Notes: a model not told the origin generated them from the sequence alone. A DNA stretch of 64,000 bases from Okibacterium fritillariae (GCF_900167575.1 NZ_FUZP01000001.1:1116001-1180000), one strand, 5' to 3'. Shown: positions 7,773 through 17,200, counted from the stretch's first letter. Translations and numbers: made by a program.

Positions 7773-9593
7773 TCACTTCGCCTCGGCGTAGTTGTCGGCG
7801 ATGACGACCTCGAGTGCGAAGTCGATGGGGAACCCGCCGAACAGCAGCCGACCGGCCTCGGCGGCCGATTCGCGCACGGCCGACGCGACGTCGTCTGCCA
7901 CCGCGGCGGGCGCGTGCACCATCACCTCGTCGTGCAGGAAGAACACGAGCTGCGGCGTTCCTTCGGCCGTGCGCAGGGAGCGCAGGCGCAACCGCAGCCC
8001 CGCCATCCAGCACATCGCCCACTCGGCCGCGGTGCCCTGCGCCACGAAGTTGCGTGTGAAGCGACCCCAGTCGCGAGCCACCTGGCGGGCGCGCTTCTCA
8101 TCGGCGAGGGAGGTGCCCTCCTGCCCGATGAGCCGGGTCACCTCGCGCCACTCATCCGACGGCAGCGGCGAGCTGCGCCCCAGCCACGTGCTCACCTGCT
8201 CGCCCGCCTCGCCGGCTCGCGCGGCAGCCTCGACGAGCCCCGTGGCTTTCGGGTAGGCCTTCAGCAGACGCGGCATGAGTCGCGCGCTCTCGCCCGAGGT
8301 CGCGCCATAGAGGGCGCCCAGCATGGCGAGCTTGGCGTGCGGTCGGGTGTCGACGACGCCCGCGTCGACGAGGCCCTGGTAGAGGTCGCGCTCGCGGCCG
8401 GCGTCGGCCATCGCGGTGTCGCGCGACATGGCGGCGATGATGCGCGGTTCGAGCTGGGCGGCGTCGGCGACGACCAGTTTCCAGCCGTCGTCGGCTTGCA
8501 CGGCCGAACGGATCTGCGCGGGGAGCTGCAGCGCGCCGCCTCCCGAGGTGGCCCACCGTCCCGTCACGACACCGCCCACCACATAGTCGGGGTGGAACCG
8601 GCCGTCGCGCACCCACGCATCCATCCAGGCCCAGCCGTTGGCGCCCAGCAGCCGGGACATCTTCTTGTAACGCAGCAGGGGCTCGATCACCGGATGCTTG
8701 AGCTCGCCCAGCTCCCATTTGCTCGTCGACGTCACGCCGAGGCCCGCCTGCCGGAGCGCCCGCAACAGCTCGGGCTGCGAATCGGGGTTCAGCTGCGGCG
8801 CACCGAGCAGAACGCGGATCTCGTCGGCCAGGCGTTCGAGCTTCTCGGGCCGCCCGTTGTGAGTGGGGCGAGGGCCGAGGATGTCGGTCAGCTGCCGGTC
8901 GTGCACATCAGCCCGCCACGGCACCCCGCTGTGCCGCATCTCGGCGGCGATCAGCGCGCCCGTCGACTCGGCGACGAGCAGCAGCCGCAGTCGACCGGGC
9001 TCGGAACACGACGCGAGCGCGTCGAGCTGCCGCTGCAATTCGTCGAGCGCCGACAGCCCGGAGTCGGCCGGAGTGTCGTCGTCGAGCAGGCCGTCGAAGA
9101 GCGTTTCTCCGCGGGATGGTCGCACGAACGCGGGCGGCGCGTCCCAGGCATCCAGCGGGGACGCGCGCAAGCGGCTCGCGCGCGTCGAGACGGCGCGGCG
9201 CAGAATGGTGCGACATAGGCGCAAGTCCCAGGCACGTTCGACCAGCACGCCTCGTTGCAACAACTCGCCATACCAAACCGACGTATCGTCCCACACCCAG
9301 CGGGGCCGGGCGGCGGCTGAGCTCGCGCCACGGCTCTGGGCGCCGCCAGCACTCGAATCAGCACCGGCTCCCGCATCAGCAGCGGCTCCCGCATCGGCAC
9401 CGGCACTCGAATCAGCACCGGCTCCCGCATCCGCACCGATCGCCGCGGCCGCGTCGGCCACGCGCTCCCGCCGGTCGACCTCGCGCGCCACCTCGTCGGC
9501 GCCGAGCGTCATGCTGTCGAGCACGACCCCCGCGTCGTCGACCTCGGTGAGGCGCGCCGAACCGCCGGGCAGGCGATCGAGCACGAGGAACAT
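7773..9593 (-). CDS. Family-A DNA polymerase (bifunctional 3'-5' exonuclease/DNA polymerase type)
   Basis: A 606-residue protein whose C-terminal half carries the pol I catalytic motifs: motif A as VVADAAQLEPRIIAAM, motif B as RPHAKLAMLGALYGA and motif C as LHDEVMV. It is smaller than full PolA and has no 5'-nuclease domain. The N-terminal region is poorly conserved and contains a run of Ala/Gly/Asp/Ser repeats. This matches a stand-alone actinobacterial protein annotated as bifunctional exonuclease/polymerase; whether the exonuclease site is intact I cannot confirm. ATG 9593 is preceded by a G-rich stretch. A role in repair or plasmid-like synthesis is inferred, not shown. Confidence 0.85.
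   Translation of the reverse strand: MFLVLDRLPGGSARLTEVDDAGVVLDSMTLGADEVAREVDRRERVADAAAAIGADAGAGADSSAGADAGAAADAGAGADSSAGGAQSRGASSAAARPRWVWDDTSVWYGELLQRGVLVERAWDLRLCRTILRRAVSTRASRLRASPLDAWDAPPAFVRPSRGETLFDGLLDDDTPADSGLSALDELQRQLDALASCSEPGRLRLLLVAESTGALIAAEMRHSGVPWRADVHDRQLTDILGPRPTHNGRPEKLERLADEIRVLLGAPQLNPDSQPELLRALRQAGLGVTSTSKWELGELKHPVIEPLLRYKKMSRLLGANGWAWMDAWVRDGRFHPDYVVGGVVTGRWATSGGGALQLPAQIRSAVQADDGWKLVVADAAQLEPRIIAAMSRDTAMADAGRERDLYQGLVDAGVVDTRPHAKLAMLGALYGATSGESARLMPRLLKAYPKATGLVEAAARAGEAGEQVSTWLGRSSPLPSDEWREVTRLIGQEGTSLADEKRARQVARDWGRFTRNFVAQGTAAEWAMCWMAGLRLRLRSLRTAEGTPQLVFFLHDEVMVHAPAAVADDVASAVRESAAEAGRLLFGGFPIDFALEVVIADNYAEAK
9351..9440. repeat. Short tandem repeats inside the DNA polymerase gene
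   Basis: Imperfect copies of GGCTCCCGCATC(A/C)GCA and ACTCGAATCAGCACC alternate here. On the coding strand they give repeating ADAGAG and ADSSAG units in the N-terminal part of the polymerase. The array is in frame and is probably length-variable between strains. Confidence 0.7.
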
Positions 9594-9641
9594 CCCCCTA
9601 TTCTCGCCGCAGCCACCGACATCGCGTGACAGGATGAACCT

Positions 9642-9947
9642 ATGAAGGAGATCACCCCCAGCGACCTGCAGGCCATCGACACCCCCCGCATCATCGACGT
9701 GCGCGAGGACGACGAGTGGGCCGAGGCGCATGTCGACGGCACCACGCACGTGCCCATGAGCACCCTCACCGAGAACCTCGACAAGATTCCGGATGACTCC
9801 ACGGTCTACGTGCTCTGCCACTCGGGCGGCCGCAGCGCGAGGGTCACCGACTACCTCGAGCAGCAGGGCTACGACGCCGTCAACATCTCCGGCGGCATCA
9901 CGGCCTGGCACCAGAGCGGCCTGCCGGTCGTCTTCGGCGACCGCTAG
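9642..9947 (+). CDS. Rhodanese-like domain protein
   Basis: A 101-residue single-domain rhodanese. The active-site loop is CHSGGRS with the catalytic Cys at residue 59, matching the CxxGxRS pattern of sulfurtransferases. The CH1-like IIDVREDDEWAEAHVDG segment lies at the N-terminus. It would carry sulfane sulfur as a persulfide in the cytoplasm; donor and acceptor are not evident. It diverges from the DNA polymerase gene with only 48 bases between, and no functional link is apparent. Confidence 0.88.
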   Translation: MKEITPSDLQAIDTPRIIDVREDDEWAEAHVDGTTHVPMSTLTENLDKIPDDSTVYVLCHSGGRSARVTDYLEQQGYDAVNISGGITAWHQSGLPVVFGDR

Positions 9948-10049
9948 AACTCACTCCGCGGTCCGCGGTCCGCAGCTTGCGGCCTGTGGCTCGTGTCACA
10001 CACGGCGGGCCGCCCGGGCGCGCACTCAGGTGCTGTGCCCGGTCCCCGC

Positions 10050-12281
10050 TCAGCGCAATGCGGGCTGAACGTAGCGCCGCCACAGCCACAGCGACAGCGA
10101 GACCGCACCGAATCCCACGGCCAGCAACACGGCGACCGATGCGGCCACCCCACCCTGCCAGCTGTCGATCACGGGCCCGAGCTGCAGGAACAGCGCCGTG
10201 AACATCATGAGGGTCACAGCCATCCATAGCGGTTTCGACCACGAGTAGATCGCGCGCCCGCTCAGCTGCCCCAGCGGGATGAGCATGATGGCGGCCGATC
10301 CGACGCCCGCCATGGCTGTGATTCCGGCGATCTCAGAACCGAGCGCGCCCCAGAACCCCGACGGCTGACCGATCAAACCGGTAGCGACCCATCCGACCAC
10401 GCCCACCGAGAACACGGCGGCGATGCGGGCGAGGGCCACTTTGCCGCGCAGCTCGGCACCGATCACGCTGACGAGGCTGACGGTGAAGACGAGCCCGAAC
10501 AGGATGGCGGGCTGCAGTTCGAGCAGCCGAGACAGAGCGGATGCCGCGGCGACGGCGATCAGATAGCGCGGAGCGAGTTTGATGGTGGCGGGCCCGGCCT
10601 TCCACCACCGCGCGAGCACGACGGGCATGAGGGTTCCGGCCGCGTTGACGAGCAGCAGGGCAATCACCGAGGCGAGCAGCAGCCGCAGATATCCGGGCTG
10701 GCCCTCGATCGGGTTGGCCAGCATCACCAGGATCGCCGTCATGACGATGCCGAAGGCACCCGTCACCCACACGCCGGGACTCGGCAGCTCGGGAGCACGG
10801 TCGAATTCAGCGGCCGAGCGGTTGCGCCCCGTGAAGTGGGAGATGCCGTGGCCGTGGCGCCGCACGGGCGAAATGCGCGCGGCAACGATGTTCGCGAGCA
10901 ACCGCGCGGGCACGAGCAGGAGCGCGATGGCTCCGGCGGCCAGCGCGACGGCACGCCACCACTCAGCCGTGAACAGCACACCGGATGTGGGCTGCAGGGC
11001 GTTCGTGAACGGCGTGCTGTCGGCCCACGTGCCGCCGTTCTCCTGCAGGCCGCCGCCGCCCGGGGGAGTGGCTCCTTCGCTGGGCGTTTGACCGGGCGTC
11101 GCCGGAGCGGGTGCGGGCGTCGCGGTCGACCCGGGCGCGGGGGCTACTGTGGGCGCGGGAGTCTTCGTGCCCGGGGCCTGGGGCGTGCTGCCGGGCGTGC
11201 CTGGCGCCGTCGGCGTGCCACCCGATCCGGATGCCGCGCCGTAGTTCACGCTCACGGGAATGCTCGAGGCCGGCAGGTTCTTACCGTCGGTCTGCAGCGC
11301 GATCAGTGTCGCAGCGCCCGACGGCATGCCCGCCCCCGAGCAGCTCCAGCGCCCGCCCGAGACGGTCGCGGTGCACACGAGCCGCTCGCCCTGCTCGTTG
11401 CCGGCGTTCACCATCACGGTGAGACCGTCTGTGCCGGTGCCCGAGTAGGTGGCGTTCGCGGGCGACACGTTCTGCCCGTTGGTCGGCGACGTGATGGTCG
11501 GCGCCGGGATGCTCTCGATCTCGACCCGGATCGGCACGCTCGTGCTCGGTCGTGACGCGGCACCCCCCGGGGTGAAGGCTTGCGTCGCCTGAATGTTATA
11601 GGTGCCCGACGGGGTCGAGTCGGGGATGGTCGCGCCCCACGCGCCGGCGTTCGTGACGGTCGTCGTGGCGAACACGTTCCCGTTCGAGGCCACCGTCACG
11701 GTCGCGCCCGGGTAGCCCTTTCCGCTGATGGGCCCGGGTGTCGTACCGCTCTGCGGGTTCACGGTGGGTGGCATGAGCGCCTGGATGGTCACCGACGCGC
11801 GCTGGTTCTCGGTCTGACCGCCGCCGTACTGCACGGCCGTGAGCACGTACTGGCGCCCACTCTGCGACACCGGCACGACGCAGTCGAAGTTCGTCCCCGC
11901 ATCGCCCGAAACCTGGCACAGGCTGTCTTGCCCCGGGCCCGCGAGAATCTGGATGCTCGTGCCCGGCGCCTTGGTGCCCTGCACGCGCACGCTCGTGCCG
12001 TTGACGAAGGTGCCCGGCGCGGGAGACGTGATGGTGGGCGCCGGCAGCGGCGCGGGAGCCGTCGCCGGAGGCGCGGGGCTGGGCGTCGACTCGGCGAAGG
12101 CCGCGGAGGTCCCGGCAAACACCGACGCGCCCGTCAGCACGATCAACGCGGCGAGTGCGACGCCGAGAATGCCGCGAAAGCGAGAGGATGTCACAACCGG
12201 CGTCTGCCCCAGGATCGCCGAGCGCGCCTCAGACGACTGCGCCCGGGCCGGTGCCGCTCGGTTGATACGTGAAATCCCCAC
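10050..12281 (-). CDS. Large membrane protein with Ig-like repeats and a polytopic C-terminus
   Basis: About 743 residues, not recognised as a named family. An N-terminal hydrophobic signal (ILGVALAALIVLTGASVFAG) is followed by three Ig-like modules of roughly 80-90 residues. Two of these open with the near-repeat APTITSP; some have Cys pairs (SLCQVS...FDCVV; LVCTAT...WSCSG). A Pro/Thr/Gly spacer follows, then about nine transmembrane helices. The start is uncertain: GTG 12281 is given, GTG 12194 would also yield a good signal peptide. The layout suggests an extracytoplasmic binding region tethered to a membrane bundle. It diverges from lemA over 235 bp. Confidence 0.75.
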   Translation of the reverse strand: MGISRINRAAPARAQSSEARSAILGQTPVVTSSRFRGILGVALAALIVLTGASVFAGTSAAFAESTPSPAPPATAPAPLPAPTITSPAPGTFVNGTSVRVQGTKAPGTSIQILAGPGQDSLCQVSGDAGTNFDCVVPVSQSGRQYVLTAVQYGGGQTENQRASVTIQALMPPTVNPQSGTTPGPISGKGYPGATVTVASNGNVFATTTVTNAGAWGATIPDSTPSGTYNIQATQAFTPGGAASRPSTSVPIRVEIESIPAPTITSPTNGQNVSPANATYSGTGTDGLTVMVNAGNEQGERLVCTATVSGGRWSCSGAGMPSGAATLIALQTDGKNLPASSIPVSVNYGAASGSGGTPTAPGTPGSTPQAPGTKTPAPTVAPAPGSTATPAPAPATPGQTPSEGATPPGGGGLQENGGTWADSTPFTNALQPTSGVLFTAEWWRAVALAAGAIALLLVPARLLANIVAARISPVRRHGHGISHFTGRNRSAAEFDRAPELPSPGVWVTGAFGIVMTAILVMLANPIEGQPGYLRLLLASVIALLLVNAAGTLMPVVLARWWKAGPATIKLAPRYLIAVAAASALSRLLELQPAILFGLVFTVSLVSVIGAELRGKVALARIAAVFSVGVVGWVATGLIGQPSGFWGALGSEIAGITAMAGVGSAAIMLIPLGQLSGRAIYSWSKPLWMAVTLMMFTALFLQLGPVIDSWQGGVAASVAVLLAVGFGAVSLSLWLWRRYVQPALR

Positions 12282-12516
12282 TACATACCATTTAGCCCGG
12301 CCAGCTGCGTTTCCCGCAACCCACTCGCCGCGTTTGGACGTATTTCCCAGCCCGCCCGGCCTTTCTTCGGCGCATGGCCGCGCTCTCCTCACTCTTCCGG
12401 TCTCAGCGGATGGCGAGCTGAGCTCTGGCCGAAACACAGCCGACACTCGGACAGGGGCCATTAGTATTGCCACACCCGCACCTTTTTCTGCCTCACAACT
12501 TTTAGGAGCCCAGGCC

Positions 12517-13083
12517 ATGGAATGGCTCATCCCGGTACTCATCGTCGTCGCCCTGGTCGCTGTGATCGGCATCTACTTCTGGGTCACCTACAACTCCCTC
12601 GTCACCCTCAACGTTCGCGTCGACGAGGCCTGGAGCGACATCACGGTTCAGCTGAAACGCCGCGCCGACCTCATCCCGAACATCATCGAAGCCGTGAAGG
12701 GCTATGCCGCCCACGAGAAGTCGGTGTTCGAGAACGTGACGAAGGCCCGCGCAGAGACGCTCGGCGCCGCCAGCCCCGCTGAAGCATCCGTGGCCGAGAA
12801 CCACATGCAACAGGCCCTGAAGTCGATCTTCGCCGTGGCCGAGGCCTACCCGCAGCTGCAGGCGTCGCAGAACTACCTGCAGTTGCAGGGAGAGTTGGTC
12901 GACACCGAAGACAAGATCCAGGCGTCCCGCCGGTTCTACAACGGTGGCGTGCGCGAGCTCAACACCAAGATCAAAGTGTTCCCCAACAACCTGTTCGCCA
13001 AGAACCTCGGCTTCTCTGAGCGCGAGTTCTTCGAGGTCACCGACAGCGCGGCCATCGCAGAGCCCCCGCGCGTGCAGTTCTAG
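12517..13083 (+). CDS. lemA: LemA family protein
   Basis: A 188-residue LemA homologue. One N-terminal membrane helix (IPVLIVVALVAVIGIYFWVTY) leads into the conserved core with VRVDEAWSDITVQLKRRADLIPN split across residues 35-57, and the FNGG-equivalent RRFYNGGVRELN motif near the end. AGGAG at 12504-12508 lies eight bases before ATG 12517. The gene is followed 37 bases later by htpX, an arrangement repeated in many bacteria, suggesting a joint envelope-quality role. The molecular activity of LemA is not established. Confidence 0.92.
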   Translation: MEWLIPVLIVVALVAVIGIYFWVTYNSLVTLNVRVDEAWSDITVQLKRRADLIPNIIEAVKGYAAHEKSVFENVTKARAETLGAASPAEASVAENHMQQALKSIFAVAEAYPQLQASQNYLQLQGELVDTEDKIQASRRFYNGGVRELNTKIKVFPNNLFAKNLGFSEREFFEVTDSAAIAEPPRVQF

Positions 13084-13120
13084 TCGCGGCATCCGGCCCG
13101 CCCTGATCGACGAGGTCTAG

Positions 13121-14008
13121 ATGTACCGCGCTATTGCGAAAAACAAACGGAACACGGTCTTCATCATCGTGTTCTTCCTGCTGATCATCGGCGGGCTCGG
13201 CTGGCTCGCCGGCTATATCTACAACAGCCCGACCATCGTGATCTTCACGATTCTCGGGGCCTCGGCCTACGCGCTGTTCCAGTACTTCTTCGCGGCGAAG
13301 CAGGCGCTCGCGGTGTCGGGCGCGCAAGAGATCGAGAAGCGCGACAACCCGCGGCTCTACCGCATCGTCGAGAACCTGTCGATCGCCACGGGCACCCCGA
13401 TGCCCAAGGTCTACATCATCAACGACCCGGCGCCGAACGCCTTCGCCACGGGTCGCGACCCGCAGCACGCCTCGGTCGCGGCGACCACCGGCCTGCTCGA
13501 CCTCATGACCGATCCCGAGCTCGAGGGCGTGATGGCGCACGAGCTGGGTCACGTGCGCAACTACGACATCCGCGTGTCGATGGTGGTCTTCGGGCTCGTC
13601 GTCGCGGTGGGCTTCATCTCGGACATGTTCCTGCGCATGGCCTTCTTCGGCGGCAACCGCAACAACAACAACAACGGCGGCGGCAACCCCGTCATCATGA
13701 TCGTCGGCCTCGTCGCCATGCTCGTGGCGCCCCTCGTGGCCACGGTCGTGCAGCTGGCGATCTCGCGTCAGCGCGAATACCTGGCCGACGCCACGGGCGC
13801 TCTCACGACGCGTCACCCCGAAGCGCTGGCCAGCGCCCTGCAGAAACTCGCCGCCTACGGTCGGCCCATGCAGAAGCAGAACAGCTCGATGGCGCACCTG
13901 TGGATCGCCGACCCCATGAAGCCCGGCGTCATGGATCGCCTCTTCGCCACGCACCCGCCCATCCCCGACCGGGTCGAGCGTCTGCGCACCATGGGTGGCG
14001 GCTTCTAA
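13121..14008 (+). CDS. htpX: HtpX-type membrane zinc metalloprotease (M48)
   Basis: A 295-residue membrane protease. Two N-terminal helices (about 12-33 and 36-58) precede the M48 zinc motif HELGH at residues 140-144. A further hydrophobic pair (FGLVVAVGFISDM; IMIVGLVAMLVAPLVATVV) and the EYLADATGAL glutamate ligand region follow. The C-terminal THPPIPDRVERLR is typical. An Asn-rich loop (NRNNNNNGGG) sits between helices. It presumably degrades damaged membrane proteins. Co-transcription with lemA is likely, and a strong hairpin ends the unit. Confidence 0.93.
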   Translation: MYRAIAKNKRNTVFIIVFFLLIIGGLGWLAGYIYNSPTIVIFTILGASAYALFQYFFAAKQALAVSGAQEIEKRDNPRLYRIVENLSIATGTPMPKVYIINDPAPNAFATGRDPQHASVAATTGLLDLMTDPELEGVMAHELGHVRNYDIRVSMVVFGLVVAVGFISDMFLRMAFFGGNRNNNNNGGGNPVIMIVGLVAMLVAPLVATVVQLAISRQREYLADATGALTTRHPEALASALQKLAAYGRPMQKQNSSMAHLWIADPMKPGVMDRLFATHPPIPDRVERLRTMGGGF

Positions 14009-14047
14009 ACCTGCCGGTTCCTCGCCGGGCCTTGCGCGCCGACGACA

Positions 14048-14085
14048 AAGGGGCGGTCCGAACCTCTCGGTTCGAACCGCCCCTT
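14048..14085. terminator. Bidirectional hairpin terminator between htpX and the convergent gene
   Basis: A 17-base arm beginning AAGGGGCGG (14048-14064) pairs with GGTTCGAACCGCCCCTT (14069-14085) with a single mismatch and a 4-base loop. It lies between two convergent stop codons. Confidence 0.8.
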
Positions 14086-14124
14086 GTGCCTGCCCGCAAC
14101 GCCGCCTCTCAGCGGCCCGGCGGT

Positions 14125-15726
14125 TTAGTAGAACTCGAGCGAGACCTTCTGGTCGGCGTCGATGTTGATCTTGCCGGAGGGGCCCCAGTCGTCGGAACCG
14201 TATTCGACCGTTCCGGCGGAACCGTCGAACTTGGTGCCGTTGACGGTCGCCCCCACGTCACCCTCGCCGGACTCGAAGTAGCGTCCGTTCTCGTCGACCG
14301 TCACGGTCGGGTAGGTGTTGACCTTGTAGGCGACGCTCGACACCGAGGAGAAGTCGAGGTAGGTGGGGATGCGCAATCCGCAGCCCTCGGGGTTGGTGTC
14401 GGTCGACGCGACGCATTCGTCGAGGTGCGCGTTGACTTCCTTCTGCACGGCGTCCGTGAGGGACTTCGTCGGCTTGAGGCCGAGCTCGATGCCTTCGTAG
14501 TTCGCCTTGCCGCCGGTTCCAGCCGTGAAGGTCTGGGCCTCGGCTTCGAAGAGGTCGCCCTCGGGAGCGCCGATGTCGTACACGGCGGGGTAGGCCTGGA
14601 TGCTGCCCTTGTCGGTGAAGTCCACGGTGGTGCCGTTGACGCTGGCCTTCGTGTTGGTCGACGAGTACATGTAGATCGTCGACAGCAACGGCTTGTCGAT
14701 GGTCCACTTGCCGTCGTCCTTGCTCAGGTCGAGCGTGGCGTCGTAGGTGCGGCCGTCGAGCACGTAGGTGACCGACGCGTAGGCGCTGTCGCGGCTCGAC
14801 GAGATGCGGGACACCTTGGGCTTCGAGATGAACTCGGGCGATTCGCGCAACACGTCGTCGGTGAGGAGAACGGTTTCTTCCTCGCCGAGACCCGGGTCGA
14901 CCAGCTTGTTGGCTTCCTCGGCCTTACCCTGGCTGATGGCGGTGAGGTAGTTGCGCACGAGCGCCTCGGGGCCGTTGTTCGCGCCCACGATGACCGCGGT
15001 CACGATGCCACCGATGCCGAGCAGCAGCACGACGGCCGCAGCGATCACGCTGAGCAGGATGACGCGCTTCTTCTTCTTAGGATCCATGCGCGGCTTCTGG
15101 GGGCCGGGGCCACCTGCCGGGAAGTACGCGGCGCCGTAGCCGGGCTGACCGGGCTGACCAGCGTACGGACCCGGCTGGCCGGCGCCGTAGGGAGGCTGAC
15201 CGGGCTGACCGGGCTGACCGGGCTGACCCTGTCCGGGCGCACCCTGTCCGGGCTGACCGGGCTGACCCTGTCCGGGCGCACCCTGTCCGGGCTGGGCGCC
15301 GTACGGCGGCTGCGGCTGACCCGCTCCGTAGGGCGGCTGAGGCTGACCGGACTGGCCTGCGCCGTAGGGCGGCTGAGGCTGCGACTGCGAGGGGTCGGAC
15401 TGACCAGCGCCGGAGGACGCCTGGCCGGACTGGCCCTGCTGGCCAGGCTGCCCCGCGCCATAAGGAGGCTGGCCCTGCTGGCCTGCGCCGTACGGCGGCT
15501 GCCCCTGCTGGTTCTGGTTCGCACCGTAGGCCTGCTGGCCGTGCTGCTGCGCACCGTAGCCCTGCTGGCCCTGCTGGCCCTGCTGGCCGGGGACCGGCGG
15601 CACGAAGGGCTGCTGCCCCTGCGGCGGGATCGGCGGCGGCGTCGAGCCGGCGTGCTGTTCGCCGTTCTCGGGCCGGTGGGTGTTCTCGTTCTGCCCCTGC
15701 TGGTCGGGGCGCTCTTCGTCTGCCAT
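14125..15726 (-). CDS. TcaA/DUF4878-like membrane protein with Pro/Gln/Gly-rich N-terminus
   Basis: 533 residues. The first 210 are a cytoplasmic low-complexity tail of PPYGAGQPGQ-type repeats. A basic stop (KKKKR) and one membrane helix (VILLSVIAAAVVLLLGIGG) come next. The extracytoplasmic part begins with a DUF4878-like fold (ALVRNYLTAISQGKAEEANK) and continues with two further domains reminiscent of TcaA-type proteins. The start ATG 15726 has AGGACGAG eight bases upstream. A role in envelope sensing is inferred only from the layout. It is probably a single-gene transcription unit ending at the hairpin shared with htpX. Confidence 0.75.
   Translation of the reverse strand: MADEERPDQQGQNENTHRPENGEQHAGSTPPPIPPQGQQPFVPPVPGQQGQQGQQGYGAQQHGQQAYGANQNQQGQPPYGAGQQGQPPYGAGQPGQQGQSGQASSGAGQSDPSQSQPQPPYGAGQSGQPQPPYGAGQPQPPYGAQPGQGAPGQGQPGQPGQGAPGQGQPGQPGQPGQPPYGAGQPGPYAGQPGQPGYGAAYFPAGGPGPQKPRMDPKKKKRVILLSVIAAAVVLLLGIGGIVTAVIVGANNGPEALVRNYLTAISQGKAEEANKLVDPGLGEEETVLLTDDVLRESPEFISKPKVSRISSSRDSAYASVTYVLDGRTYDATLDLSKDDGKWTIDKPLLSTIYMYSSTNTKASVNGTTVDFTDKGSIQAYPAVYDIGAPEGDLFEAEAQTFTAGTGGKANYEGIELGLKPTKSLTDAVQKEVNAHLDECVASTDTNPEGCGLRIPTYLDFSSVSSVAYKVNTYPTVTVDENGRYFESGEGDVGATVNGTKFDGSAGTVEYGSDDWGPSGKINIDADQKVSLEFY
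15137..15301. repeat. In-frame tandem repeats coding the Gly-Gln-Pro tail
   Basis: The octamer-like unit GGGCTGACC recurs many times. A longer block of about 39 bases (CCCTGTCCGGGCGCACCCTG and what follows) occurs twice in succession. On the coding strand this gives GQPGQ and GAPGQGQPGQ units in the TcaA-like protein. Confidence 0.75.
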
Positions 15727-15862
15727 GGCAATCACTCGTCCTCAGTGTTCGGTGCGTCGTGGCAAACGTAGCAGTTTTCGCACCCCTGAAAGAGGGTAAG
15801 AAGCCCGAAAACACGCGGATGTCATGGGCACTTCTCCCCATCCGCCACTCGGCACAGACGCT

Positions 15863-17083
15863 TTAGTGGCTGAGCGCGTCTCCGAGGGCGCCTCGCAGAC
15901 CGCCGCTGAGGGTTCCTCGTTCGCGCACCGAGATCTTCTCGAGTCCCTGCCACTCGGCGGCCCGCCGCAGCAACGCGGCGATCTTGTCGGCGGTCTCGCG
16001 CGGTGCGGATGGCTCGCGCCACGCCGATTGCACGAGCAACGTCTTGCTCTGCCGGTCGTTCTTCAGGTCGACGCGGCCAGCGAGCACGCCGTCGATCAGC
16101 ACGGGCTGCACGTAGTAGCCGTGGACGCGCTTCGGCTCGGGCGTGTAGATCTCGATGCGGTAGTGGAAGTCGAAGAGCCGCAGGGCGCGACTGCGGGCCC
16201 AGACGACGGGGTCGAAGGGGGAGAGGAGGGCATCGACATCCATGCGCCGCGGGCGTCGGGCGTCACGGTGCAGCCACGCCGCACGGGGTTTGCCGCCCTG
16301 AGTCCACCCCTCGACGGCGACGGGCAGCAGCTCGCCCGCGTCGACCAGGTCGCGGATGGCGTCGCGCGTGTCGGCCGAGGGCAGGCGGAAGTAATCGGCG
16401 ATGTCGTCGAGTGTGCCGATGCCGTGGGCCCGGGCCGCGTGGGCGACGAGCTCGCGGATGGCATCCGGCTTCGGCACGACACGAGACGTGATCTCGGCGG
16501 GGAGGACCTGGGCGGGCAGGGCGTAGCGCCGCTCGAACCCCTTGCGGCCCGCGGAGACGAGCTCGCCGCTGCGGAACAACACCTCGAGCCCGCGCTTCAC
16601 GTCGGACCACCCCCACCACGGCCCCTGGCGCACGTTGTCCTCGTGCTCGATGTCGCTGGCCGCGCGCGGGCCGCCGCGCTCGATCTCGGCCAGGAGCCAA
16701 TCGAGCGTGGCGCGGTTCTCGCGCACCCAGCCGTCGGAGTCGGCCAGCGCGCGGTCGCGGTAACGATCCATGCGCCACTGGAAGAGGGGCAGCATCTCGC
16801 GCCGCATGAACGTGGCCTCGTGGCCCCAGTATTCGAGGTAGCGGGCGCGGGGCGCGAGCGTGATCGCGTCGAGCAGCGACTTGTCGTAGGCGCCCAGGCG
16901 CGCGAAGACCGGCAGGTAGTGACTGCGCTCCCACACGTTGACCGAGTCGATCTGTAAGACGCCGAGTCGGTCGAGGGCACCCGTCAGCTGGCGCGTTCCG
17001 ACGCTCGACGGCACGGGCCGACCAAAGCCCTGCGCGGCCAGCGCGATGCGTCGCGCGCTCGCGATCGACACCGTCTCGGTCAT
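15863..17083 (-). CDS. YcaQ/AlkX-type DNA glycosylase (HTH_42 winged-helix protein)
   Basis: 406 residues, close to the usual 400-410 of the YcaQ family. The catalytic QxD motif is present as QID at residues 44-46 (LGVLQIDSVNVWERSHYLP). The ARYLEYWGHEA and MDRYRDR segments and the C-terminal LFDFHYRIEIYTPEPKRVHGYYV are also family-typical. These enzymes open interstrand cross-links and remove alkylated bases. ATG 17083 is preceded by AGGGG. It is divergent from the AI-2E family permease gene; no other repair genes are adjacent. Confidence 0.88.
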   Translation of the reverse strand: MTETVSIASARRIALAAQGFGRPVPSSVGTRQLTGALDRLGVLQIDSVNVWERSHYLPVFARLGAYDKSLLDAITLAPRARYLEYWGHEATFMRREMLPLFQWRMDRYRDRALADSDGWVRENRATLDWLLAEIERGGPRAASDIEHEDNVRQGPWWGWSDVKRGLEVLFRSGELVSAGRKGFERRYALPAQVLPAEITSRVVPKPDAIRELVAHAARAHGIGTLDDIADYFRLPSADTRDAIRDLVDAGELLPVAVEGWTQGGKPRAAWLHRDARRPRRMDVDALLSPFDPVVWARSRALRLFDFHYRIEIYTPEPKRVHGYYVQPVLIDGVLAGRVDLKNDRQSKTLLVQSAWREPSAPRETADKIAALLRRAAEWQGLEKISVRERGTLSGGLRGALGDALSH

Positions 17084-17200
17084 GGGCGCCCCTGTTCCCT
17101 CATGGGGGCCAGCGTATCGTCGGCCACCGACACGCGCGGCGGCCGTTCTGGGGCATCCGGTATAGCCCCATCGGTATGGCCCTACTCCTAGACTTGAGCG

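Noticed and set aside
15137-15301. Possible CRISPR-like array
   Set aside because: Repeats are short, in frame, without regular spacers, and code a Gly/Gln/Pro tail.
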